Source: an uncultured Microcoleaceae cyanobacterium
GTDB taxonomy: Bacteria > Cyanobacteriota > Cyanobacteriia > Cyanobacteriales > Microcoleaceae
Reading direction: 5' to 3'
NCBI GenBank assembly: GCA_938083405.1
Contig: CALKCV010000402.1
Location: 1-7,150 of the forward strand
DNA length: 7,150 bases
Positions 1-6,987 of this stretch are shown piece after piece; position 1 is the first letter of the stretch; each line of letters starts with the position of its first letter. The notes beneath the pieces were generated by a model. It was not told the origin of the DNA. It saw nothing but the letters and a program-made list of their open reading frames with translations, and made no database searches. The translations under genes were made by a program, and so were the position numbers.

Positions 1-557
1 TACATAAAAGAATTAAAAATAAATTTAGTTCAAACGAAAATAACGATTAGATGTCGATTGATGGGCGTGTAACTATCATTGACTAGGGGTAGCATTGGTG
101 TAAAAAAACTTGACATTTCTCCTCGAAAGAAACAATGTTAATAATAAAATAAAGATGGAATGTTTCTCTAAAAAACCATGCTCCAAGTATCAAAATATCC
201 CTGACTATATTACTCCAATAGCAACGGATTACATCCTTGCAAAAATAATGTTTTCAAGATAGATGGTACTGCACAAATACTTGCCATCGAGTATAATATT
301 AAGTATCAATATGAGTATGAACTTTGAATATGGCAAAATTAAAATGCAGCATCCTAGAGCAAAGATGTATTCCGCCAGGCAAAAAAGCCCGCAAAATGGA
401 AATCCACTCTGGATAAGGATATTCACAGAAGAGGGAGGGGTCTAGCCATAGAAGTATGTTAGCCCCTAAAATAAAATATAAATAGACCGTCCAAAATTCT
501 GCCTGCATTAGAAGCCCCCATCAAATCGTCCAGCAAGCACTCCTGCAAACAACAAAA
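1..557. other. AT-rich upstream region without a supported gene
   Basis: This stretch is AT-rich and broken by stops in all frames. The longest open stretches are about 60-70 codons, overlap each other on opposite strands and show no recognisable motif, so I call none of them. A 60-codon plus-strand frame (263-445) lacks a ribosome binding site and resembles nothing I know. The region probably holds the promoter and leader of the kinase gene. No tRNA, terminator hairpin or long repeat was seen. Confidence 0.5.
443..472 (+). promoter_or_regulatory. weak sigma70-type promoter candidate for the kinase gene
   Basis: TAGCCA (443-448, 4 of 6 to TTGACA) lies 18 nt before TAAAAT (467-472, 5 of 6 to TATAAT). 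This would start a transcript near 479 with a leader of about 80 nt before the ATG at 558. An overlapping alternative -10, TATAAA at 477-482, has no good -35. In AT-rich DNA such matches occur by chance, so this is only a candidate. Confidence 0.2.
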
Positions 558-3500
558 ATGCTTATTCCCCCGATCGCCCAAGCAATCAGCCATAATCCCC
601 TTACTACCAAAGCAGACACCCCAGTAGAAGAAGTAATTTTGCTAATGAGCAGCACTGGAGCAAGCTGCGCCTTAGTCGTAGAAGAGCATACAAACCCAGA
701 GAATCTAGTCGGCTCTGCTTCGAGTAATGGAAGAAAAAACGCTATGGCCAACGATCGAGAAACAAAATGGTCGGTCATCGGTATTTTTACAGAGCGAGAC
801 ATAATCCAATTAACATCAATTGGAGCGACATTAAATGGATTTCCGATCGCTCAAATAATGATTAGAACCATAGTCACAGCAAGACTATCGGAAATCCCAG
901 ATATTTTCGCCTTATTTGCCCTCTTAGAAAAACATCAAATAGGCCACCTACCAATAGTGGACGAATCCGAAGCATTAATTGGCCTAATAAGTGCCTGCAA
1001 CTTGCTTGGATTTCATCAAAAGGGATCGCCATCTTCGCCAAGCACAATCCTATTAGATAGCGGCAATGAAATACCTGCCGAAACAAAAGAAGCAGAAGCA
1101 GAAGCAGAAGCAGAAGCAGAATTTTTAGCCTTAGATAAAGAAGCAGAAGCAGAGGAGAATAATACTTCAAACACCCAAGGTAGCGTAGCGCTGCCTGGGA
1201 ACTTAATCCAACTAAACCAGCTAGCAAAAATCCCCCAAAGCAAAATAGTTCATGCCCCTAGTTCCTCATCATTGCGGCAGATAGCCAAACTAATGTTTGC
1301 GCGCAATAGCAGGTATGTATTAATTACAGAAACAGCAGAAAATAATAGCGAAAAACAAAATATTGCACGCAAAGAAAAAAAGACAAATAAACTCGTAGGA
1401 GTAATAAGCACTCGGGACATAGTGCAACTTCTAGCCTTAGAAATAGACTTCCAGCAAACCAAAGCCGAAGCCGTATGTAATGGAACCCCGACAATAGTGC
1501 GATCGCACCTTACCCTAGAAGGGGCCATACAGCTAATGGAAAAAACCTATAATCAACTACCTTTAATAGTCCAGAATTCCTCCGGTCGGCCCCTGAGTCT
1601 CCTAAGTCCGCAAACAGCGTTAGCCCAAACATTCTTACCAAAATCCTTACATAAATCTCTCCTGCGCTTTGAAGGGCACATACTCCACATAGCATCGCAA
1701 CTGCAAAAAGCCGAAGAAAAACTCAAACTTTCCGCAGATCGCAGCCAACAAATCGAAAAAGATAGCAAAAAATACCAAGAACGTGCCGCTCTAGCCATCG
1801 AAGCCAACCTAGATGGTCTGTGGGATTGGAATATCAAAACCAACGAAATCTTTTATTCCGCGCGCTGGAAGCAAATGCTCGGCTACTCTCCTGAAGAAAT
1901 CGGGAGCAAAATCGACGAATGGTTGAGTCGCATACATCCAGAAGATCTAGACAAAGTAAGCGCTACCGTCCAAGAGCGTCTGAGCAAAAAAAGTTCCACT
2001 TTAAGAATAGAATATCGGATGCGATGCAAAGACGGAAGCATTATCTGGGTTCTCGATCGCGCCCAGGCACTCTGGGAGTCCGGGAGTCCCTCGCGCATGG
2101 TAGGAACCCATACAGACATTACCTCAACCAGAGAATTTGACGTCCAAATCAAAACCCAAGTCAAGCAGTATTCTACAGCAATCAATAATATTAAAGAGAT
2201 AATTTTCCAAACCGATCCAACGGGTCAATTAACATTTATCAATAATGCTTGGACAGAGATAACCGACTTTTCCCCAACAGAAACTCTAGGTAAAAAACTT
2301 TTAGATTATTTAAAACCGTTAAGCCCTACCAGCTTAAAAAATAGCGATGGCGAGAGCCAAATTCAAACTAATTTACAAACAGCAACAACAGATTCAAAAT
2401 CAGCAGAGTCAATAACTCATAGTTTCGACTTAACAGAAGGGCGACAGCAACTAGAACTGCTGGCCAAAGATGGCAGTTATACCCCAGTAGAGATAGATAC
2501 TAAATTAGTAATCGGTCCTCAAGGAAAAATAACAGGAATTGTAGGAACCTTACAGGAAATAACCCACCGCTTAGAAGCCGAAGAAAGCTTACGAGAAAGC
2601 GAAAAAGCAATTCGAGAACTCTACGAAGTGACAGCAGTAGCGGATAGCTCCTTCGAAGGACGAATCATGGCATTATTAGACATGGGATGCTCTCGGTTTG
2701 GGATGGATATAGGAATCTTAGGACAAGTTTTAGGCGGGAGCTACGAAGTAGTAGCAGCACATTTACCCGAAGACTTTCCCTTCGGACTAACCAAAGGAGA
2801 TGCCTTCGCCCTAGAACAGACCTTCGACCGAGAAGCATTGCGAATAGCCGAACCCCTAGCCATCTCCTCCGCCAAAGATTCCCAGTGGCGACATCACTCT
2901 GCCTATACAGTCCGACGAGTAGAAGCATATATCGGTACCAAAGTCATAGTCCGAGGCCAAGTGTACGGCACCATCAGCTTTACCAGCAGGGCAAGCCGGA
3001 AACCATTTAAGTCAGTAGAATTAGAAGTCATCAAATTGATGGCAATTTATATAGGCGGCGAAATACTGCGACAAGAAGCAACCGAAACCTTAAAACGACA
3101 ATACCAAAGAGTTTTATTGCTCAAACAAATTACCTCAGAAGTCCGCTCGAAATTAGATACCAACGAAATATTCCATAAAACCGCCACCCAAATAGGACGA
3201 GTATTTGGAGTAAATCGCTGTACCATACATAGCTATATCTCCGAACCCTATCCCCACCTGCCCTGCGTCGCCGAATACTTAGAACCCGGCTACCAGTCGA
3301 GTTTGGATGTAGAAATTTCCGTCAGTTACAACCCCCACACCGAAAAACTCCTCGCAGAAGACAAAGCGATCGCCTCCCCAGATGTCTTAAACGACCCCTT
3401 GCTAAAAGCATCAACTCCCATGTATCGACGTTTGGAAGTCAGGTCCATGCTCTCAGTGCGCACCTCCTATCTGGAACGACCCAATGGCATCATCAACTTA

Positions 3501-6293
3501 CATCAATGCGACTATATGCGCCAGTGGGCCCAGGACGAGATCGACCTCCTCGAAGATGTGGCAGCCCAGGTAGGCTTGACTCTAGCCCAAGCCCACCTGT
3601 TAGAAGCAGAAATGAACGGCAAAAAAGAGCTATCAGAAAAAAATAAAGCCTTAGAAGAAGCCCGCCGAGCCGCAGAAGTTGCTAATAAGGCTAAAAGCGA
3701 ATTCTTAGCAATGATGAGCCACGAAATCCGCACTCCCATGAACGGAGTCATCGGCATGACCAGTCTGCTGCTGGATATGAATTTAACCCACAAACAGCGA
3801 GACTTTGTCGAAACCATCCGTACCAGCGGCGATGCCCTGCTGACGATTATTAACGATATCCTCGATTTCACTAAGATAGAATCGGGCAAGCTGGATCTAG
3901 AACAACACCCCTTCGACCTGCAAACCTGCGTCGAAGAGTCCCTGGAATTGTTGGCACCCAAGGCATCGGAAAAATCCCTGGAGTTGGCTTATTTAATAGA
4001 CGATTCCGTACCATCCATGATTTTAGGAGATGTTACCAGGCTGCGGCAAGTGTTGGTGAATTTGCTGGGCAATGCGGTTAAATTTACCCAAAAAGGAGAA
4101 GTGGTAATATCGGTGAAAGGGAGGGTAGTTGAGGATAGTTCCGAGTTAGCGATCGCTCAGGAGCATCGGAATAATTCAGCCGATACAGGGCCGAAATGTT
4201 TCCAGGATAAATACGAACTCGAATTTGGTGTCAAAGATACCGGTATTGGTATTCCTCCAGACCGCATGAATCGCTTATTTAAAGCATTTTCTCAAGTGGA
4301 TGCCTCCACCACGCGCCAATATGGGGGTACTGGTTTGGGACTGGCTATTAGTAAGCGTTTGAGCGAAATGATGGGGGGTAAGATGTGGGTGGTCTCGCGC
4401 TTTCCTCCAGAAACAGAGGAGGAAAAGGAAGATAGCCAGAGCGTTACGTCGGATAATTGTGTCGGTCCTTCAGAACCCCTCTTCACTAGCGTAGTCGGCG
4501 ATCCTCCAGAAGATTTCGTTCCCGTAGCTGCCGATGGCAGGGGCGCTACTTTCTGTTTCACGATCGCGGCTACTGCTATTGAAGTTCCCTCCTTTGACGA
4601 GGAGGATAGTTTCTTGAAGGGCAAGCGGTTGTTGCTGATCGAAAGCCATCATATTAACCAAAAGTCTATTGCTTCCCAGACTGAGTCCTGGGGTATGTCC
4701 CACCAGATCGCTTCGACTGGTGCTGAGGCTTTGAATCTTCTCGAAGAAGGCTGGAATTTTGATTTGGCGATTTTGACTATGAATCTCCCAGATATGGATG
4801 GCATGGCTTTGGGTCGTAAAATTCGCAAGTTGGAACTCGATAAAGCGTCTGCTAATTCCGGTTCGTCTTCTTTGAGTCGAGAAAAAGCAATGCCTTTGGT
4901 GATGTTTACTTATGTGGGCAAAACGGAGGTTCTCAGAGAACTTCAGGGGGCTGATGTTGATTGGGCGGGCTTTTTGAATAAGCCTCTCAAACAGTCTCAG
5001 TTTTATAACCTTCTTCTACAGGTGTTTGGCACTGGGGGCCCTAAGTCTGCTCTTGACGCACAAGCTCAAAGTCTGGGGTTGAAGTATTTTCAAGATTTTA
5101 GCGATAAAAGTAGCGATCGCTCCGAACTTAAGATTCTCTTGGCTGAGGATAATGTGGTCAATCAAAAGGTTGCTCTTTCTATGTTGGAGAGGTTGGGATA
5201 TAGGGCCGATGTGGCTTGGAATGGCTTGGAGGTTTTGGATATTCTCAAAAAACGCAGTTATGATGTTATCTTGATGGACGTGCATATGCCTCATAAGGAT
5301 GGCTTGGAAACTACGCTGCAAATTTGCGAGGAATATCCAGAGAAGGACCGACCTTGGATCGTGGCGATGACTGCTAATGCTATGCAGGGCGATCGCGAAA
5401 AATGTATCGATGCTGGTATGAACGATTATATCAGCAAGCCTGTCCGTCGCGAGGAATTGCTCCGGGCTCTGAGTAATTCTGAATTAACGCCGGATCGTAA
5501 CTCTGAGTCTAAGGTTATAACAGGGCCAAATAAGTCTGAGTCTGAGGTTATAACAGCCCTAAATGGCACTCATCAGTTAGAATCTGAAGACCTCAAATCT
5601 AAGTTGCGGGCTACTCTCGATTCGGCGAATATCTCTGGTACTAAGTCCGGCAAGCGATCGCTCGAAGAAGAGTTAAATGCTATTACAGACGAATTTGAGG
5701 AAGGAAGTTCTCGGGATTTCCTTTCCTCCGAGGAGGAAAACACTTCTGAGGATTTGCCGGAGTGGGAGGATATCCCGGACTTAGAAGAATTACCAGACCT
5801 TTTCAAGGAGAATGAAAGCTCTTGGGAGGAAGAGTCTGAGGATAAATCCAACGGCGCCGCTGCGTCGAATGGAACTAAGCCTTCTGAGTCTGCTGTTCGT
5901 CCTGAAACTATGGAAAGTTTCCGAGAGCTTTATGATGACGAACCTCAAGAGTGGATAACTCTTATTAAGGATTATTTGCGCGATGGGGAGGAGCATTTAG
6001 AAAATATTGGCGATTCTATAGCTAATAGCGATGTTTCCAGGTTGAAGGTTGCCGCTCATACTTTCAAGTCTAGTAGCGCTTCTATGGGAGCTTTTCCTTT
6101 CTCTAGGTTGTGCGAGGAATTAGAACTCATGGCTCGTGCGGATCTCGATAATAATGTCAACCCCCCAGAGTGTTTGACTTCTGGAAGGGCAGTTCGAGTT
6201 TTTTCCCAAGCTAAGGTTGAATGGAAAAGGGTTCTGACTGCATACGCTTTGGAGCTAGAAGAAGCGGATAGAGCTGCTGTTACTGAAAGATAA
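558..6293 (+). CDS. multi-sensor hybrid histidine kinase (CBS4-PAS2-GAF2-HisKA-HATPase-REC-REC-HPt)
   Basis: Cytosolic sensor kinase of a multistep phosphorelay; no signal peptide or membrane segment is visible. Domains by residue: CBS1 1-88 and CBS2 94-152; CBS3 222-295 and CBS4 302-358; coiled coil about 375-408; PAS1 409-527 (PAS_3-like, with LWDWN and the PAC end GTHTDIT); PAS2 535-675 with a Ser/Thr-rich insert at 588-625; GAF1 685-840; GAF2 850-1014; coiled coil 1015-1046; HisKA with H1055 in SHEIRTPMNG; HATPase with N box (N1168, N1172), G1 box DTGIGIP 1227-1233, F box 1241-1248 and G2 box GGTGLGL 1256-1262; REC1 1355-1490; REC2 1523-1640 (E1530, D1531, D1574, T1605, K1627); HPt 1780-1900 with H1834 in AHTFKSSSA. 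REC1 has T1407 where the phospho-Asp belongs, so only REC2 should accept phosphate. The ATG at 558 opens directly on CBS1; the frame is open only back to 486 with no ATG, GTG or TTG, and no Shine-Dalgarno is evident, as is common in cyanobacteria. The ligand and the partner regulator are unknown. The gene appears monocistronic. Confidence 0.96.
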   Translation: MLIPPIAQAISHNPLTTKADTPVEEVILLMSSTGASCALVVEEHTNPENLVGSASSNGRKNAMANDRETKWSVIGIFTERDIIQLTSIGATLNGFPIAQIMIRTIVTARLSEIPDIFALFALLEKHQIGHLPIVDESEALIGLISACNLLGFHQKGSPSSPSTILLDSGNEIPAETKEAEAEAEAEAEFLALDKEAEAEENNTSNTQGSVALPGNLIQLNQLAKIPQSKIVHAPSSSSLRQIAKLMFARNSRYVLITETAENNSEKQNIARKEKKTNKLVGVISTRDIVQLLALEIDFQQTKAEAVCNGTPTIVRSHLTLEGAIQLMEKTYNQLPLIVQNSSGRPLSLLSPQTALAQTFLPKSLHKSLLRFEGHILHIASQLQKAEEKLKLSADRSQQIEKDSKKYQERAALAIEANLDGLWDWNIKTNEIFYSARWKQMLGYSPEEIGSKIDEWLSRIHPEDLDKVSATVQERLSKKSSTLRIEYRMRCKDGSIIWVLDRAQALWESGSPSRMVGTHTDITSTREFDVQIKTQVKQYSTAINNIKEIIFQTDPTGQLTFINNAWTEITDFSPTETLGKKLLDYLKPLSPTSLKNSDGESQIQTNLQTATTDSKSAESITHSFDLTEGRQQLELLAKDGSYTPVEIDTKLVIGPQGKITGIVGTLQEITHRLEAEESLRESEKAIRELYEVTAVADSSFEGRIMALLDMGCSRFGMDIGILGQVLGGSYEVVAAHLPEDFPFGLTKGDAFALEQTFDREALRIAEPLAISSAKDSQWRHHSAYTVRRVEAYIGTKVIVRGQVYGTISFTSRASRKPFKSVELEVIKLMAIYIGGEILRQEATETLKRQYQRVLLLKQITSEVRSKLDTNEIFHKTATQIGRVFGVNRCTIHSYISEPYPHLPCVAEYLEPGYQSSLDVEISVSYNPHTEKLLAEDKAIASPDVLNDPLLKASTPMYRRLEVRSMLSVRTSYLERPNGIINLHQCDYMRQWAQDEIDLLEDVAAQVGLTLAQAHLLEAEMNGKKELSEKNKALEEARRAAEVANKAKSEFLAMMSHEIRTPMNGVIGMTSLLLDMNLTHKQRDFVETIRTSGDALLTIINDILDFTKIESGKLDLEQHPFDLQTCVEESLELLAPKASEKSLELAYLIDDSVPSMILGDVTRLRQVLVNLLGNAVKFTQKGEVVISVKGRVVEDSSELAIAQEHRNNSADTGPKCFQDKYELEFGVKDTGIGIPPDRMNRLFKAFSQVDASTTRQYGGTGLGLAISKRLSEMMGGKMWVVSRFPPETEEEKEDSQSVTSDNCVGPSEPLFTSVVGDPPEDFVPVAADGRGATFCFTIAATAIEVPSFDEEDSFLKGKRLLLIESHHINQKSIASQTESWGMSHQIASTGAEALNLLEEGWNFDLAILTMNLPDMDGMALGRKIRKLELDKASANSGSSSLSREKAMPLVMFTYVGKTEVLRELQGADVDWAGFLNKPLKQSQFYNLLLQVFGTGGPKSALDAQAQSLGLKYFQDFSDKSSDRSELKILLAEDNVVNQKVALSMLERLGYRADVAWNGLEVLDILKKRSYDVILMDVHMPHKDGLETTLQICEEYPEKDRPWIVAMTANAMQGDREKCIDAGMNDYISKPVRREELLRALSNSELTPDRNSESKVITGPNKSESEVITALNGTHQLESEDLKSKLRATLDSANISGTKSGKRSLEEELNAITDEFEEGSSRDFLSSEEENTSEDLPEWEDIPDLEELPDLFKENESSWEEESEDKSNGAAASNGTKPSESAVRPETMESFRELYDDEPQEWITLIKDYLRDGEEHLENIGDSIANSDVSRLKVAAHTFKSSSASMGAFPFSRLCEELELMARADLDNNVNPPECLTSGRAVRVFSQAKVEWKRVLTAYALELEEADRAAVTER
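1089..1157 (+). repeat. GAAGCA hexamer microsatellite encoding Glu-Ala repeats
   Basis: Five perfect GAAGCA units plus a final GAA (1089-1121) encode alternating Glu-Ala at residues 178-188. A second short run (1140-1157) encodes EAEAEE at 195-200. They lie in the linker between the first CBS pair (ends about 152) and the second (starts about 222). The unit is a multiple of three, so copy-number change by slippage would alter linker length without breaking the frame. Confidence 0.9.
5502..5567 (+). repeat. two-copy 33-nt tandem repeat in the REC2-HPt linker
   Basis: Two adjacent 33-nt units (5502-5534 and 5535-5567) match at 26 of 33 positions. They encode SESKVITGPNK and SESEVITALNG at residues 1649-1659 and 1660-1670. 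The repeat is in frame and sits at the start of the long acidic linker between the second receiver and the HPt domain, suggesting linker growth by duplication. Confidence 0.8.
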
Positions 6294-6596
6294 TTGCTAA
6301 TTGCCTGGGTGCATCGCCGGAGTTAACAAAAACTACAATAAATGCTTTTTGCAACCTTTGTTCCTGGTGTTCGTTGTTCGTTGCAATGTTGTTCGCCCTC
6401 AAAGCAAATATCGGATGCACCTGTTGTTCGTGCCAAGCAGGTGAGAGCCGTCAAAACTGTATTCATGCCTTGAGCCTGCTTTTTATTGATGTCATAAATT
6501 TGTGTTGAATAAAAAATCAAGCGTATAGCCATGTTTGCCCCACATTATTATCTTAACACGCCAGATTCTTTTTTGCAAGCCAAACCCCTTTTCTCT
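6294..6596. other. intergenic region after the kinase gene
   Basis: No plus-strand intrinsic terminator is apparent close to the kinase stop. The stretch contains a possible 43-codon ORF (described separately). It also contains several GTTCG-based micro-repeats (around 6369-6382, 6389-6395 and 6423-6430) that look like repetitive intergenic DNA. A minus-strand open frame of 69 codons (6323-6532) overlaps the same repeats and has no recognisable domain, so it is not called. Confidence 0.45.
6342..6473 (+). other. possible 43-codon ORF or dispersed intergenic repeat
   Basis: An ATG at 6342 opens 43 codons ending in TGA at 6471. The product is small and basic and ends in RAVKTVFMP. There is no ribosome binding site. 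The DNA contains repeated GTTCG motifs. The C-terminal wording seems familiar to me from short hypothetical ORFs in cyanobacterial intergenic DNA, but that is an unverified impression. The simplest reading is a dispersed repeat that happens to be open in several frames; a real micro-protein is less likely. Confidence 0.2.
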
Positions 6597-6648
6597 AAAA
6601 AAAATTAAATGGGCCAATGGCCAACAACAGAAGTGGGCTATTGGCCCA
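6597..6648 (-). terminator. intrinsic terminator reading on the minus strand
   Basis: Arms 6610-6622 (TGGGCCAATGGCC) and 6636-6648 (GGCTATTGGCCCA) form a 13-bp GC-rich stem with one G-T pair and a 13-nt loop. Read on the minus strand, the stem is followed at once by TTTAATTTTTTTT (complement of 6597-6609), a good U-tract. On the plus strand the following bases (AATAGTAGTTTT) make a poor U-tract, so minus-strand function is favoured. A weak bidirectional role ending the kinase transcript is possible. Confidence 0.55.
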
Positions 6649-6690
6649 AATAGTAGTTTTCAAACTGTACGGAGTGGTGGTGATGGGGGC
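6597..6690 (-). ncRNA. candidate small RNA, about 80-95 nt
   Basis: A minus-strand promoter-like element (6696-6725) should start transcription near 6689-6690, and the minus-strand terminator ends it near 6597-6605. The predicted RNA begins with a C-rich, probably unpaired stretch (complement of 6671-6690, with CACCACTCC), followed by a small dyad (6655-6666) and then the 13-bp terminator stem. It contains no ATG, so it is unlikely to code. It shares only an ACUCC core with the known cyanobacterial RNA Yfr1 and lacks its full ACUCCUCACAC motif, so I do not assign it to that family. Inferred from signal arrangement only. Confidence 0.33.
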
Positions 6691-6695
6691 TGTAA

Positions 6696-6725
6696 ATTAT
6701 AACAAAACAAATTAATTATTGCCAA
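6696..6725 (-). promoter_or_regulatory. sigma70-type promoter candidate on the minus strand
   Basis: On the minus strand, TTGGCA (complement of 6720-6725, 5 of 6 to TTGACA) lies 18 nt before a perfect TATAAT (complement of 6696-6701). It points at the terminator about 50 nt downstream in the same orientation, with no protein gene between. This is the best-matching promoter pair I found in the window. Confidence 0.38.
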
Positions 6726-6804
6726 AGTGCCAGAAGTGAAATTCCGCAGCAGTAGGTTAATTGGGAGAAATTAGCTGGAGCGAATATCAAGCAAAAGAAG
6801 CGCG

Positions 6805-6900
6805 AAGCGATCGCTTAAGAGCCCGAATTCGATAGCTACTTTAGCGTTCGGGAGCGATCGCTTGAGAGAAGGAGCAAGATCGCCGTTCGGGAGCGATCGC
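6805..6900 (+). repeat. HIP1-centred short repeat cluster
   Basis: Three GCGATCGC octamers (6807-6814, 6854-6861, 6893-6900) fall within 94 nt. A perfect 17-bp direct repeat, CGTTCGGGAGCGATCGC, occurs at 6845-6861 and 6884-6900. The first and second sites share AGCGATCGCTT(A/G)AGAG. The six HIP1 sites in the kinase gene are spread over 5.7 kb by comparison. The block may be a degenerate intergenic repeat array or the remains of a coding region. Confidence 0.7.
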
Positions 6901-6957
6901 GCCACCTCCAGTAAAAAAAGAAGATACCAAAGTAGAAGGTAAGAAAACTCATATCCG

Positions 6958-6987
6958 TTAACTTTTAGGGTCTTTATTAATTCTAAT
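6958..6987 (+). promoter_or_regulatory. weak promoter candidate for the gene at 7052
   Basis: TTAACT (6958-6963, 4 of 6 to TTGACA) lies 18 nt before TCTAAT (6982-6987, 5 of 6 to TATAAT). A start near 6994 would give a leader of about 58 nt before the ATG. The region is AT-rich, so chance is a real possibility. Confidence 0.2.

Noticed and set aside
110..143. Perfect TTGACA (110-115) as a promoter
   Set aside because: No acceptable -10 at 16-19 nt (CAATGT or similar); the AT-rich TTAATA is too far, and no gene starts nearby.
263..445. 60-codon plus-strand ORF upstream of the kinase
   Set aside because: No ribosome binding site, no recognisable motif, and overlapping minus-strand frames of similar length.
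874..1243. Minus-strand open frames with runs of Leu or Ser-Ala
   Set aside because: They are the complement of the GAAGCA repeat inside the kinase gene; the low-complexity runs explain why they stay open.
3512..3961. 149-codon minus-strand ORF opposite HisKA
   Set aside because: It lies fully opposite conserved GAF2 and HisKA codons and has a Ser/Arg-rich composition typical of a shadow frame.
6323..6532. 69-codon minus-strand ORF after the kinase
   Set aside because: No domain or ribosome binding site, and it overlaps GTTCG micro-repeats; better explained as repeat DNA.
6805..6900. CRISPR-like array
   Set aside because: Only two perfect 17-bp copies with a HIP1 core, no regular spacers and no cas genes.
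6866..6961. Lys/Glu-rich open frame ending in TAA at 6959 as the tail of a gene
   Set aside because: No start codon, bounded upstream by a TGA, and it crosses the HIP1 repeats; a decayed gene end cannot be shown.
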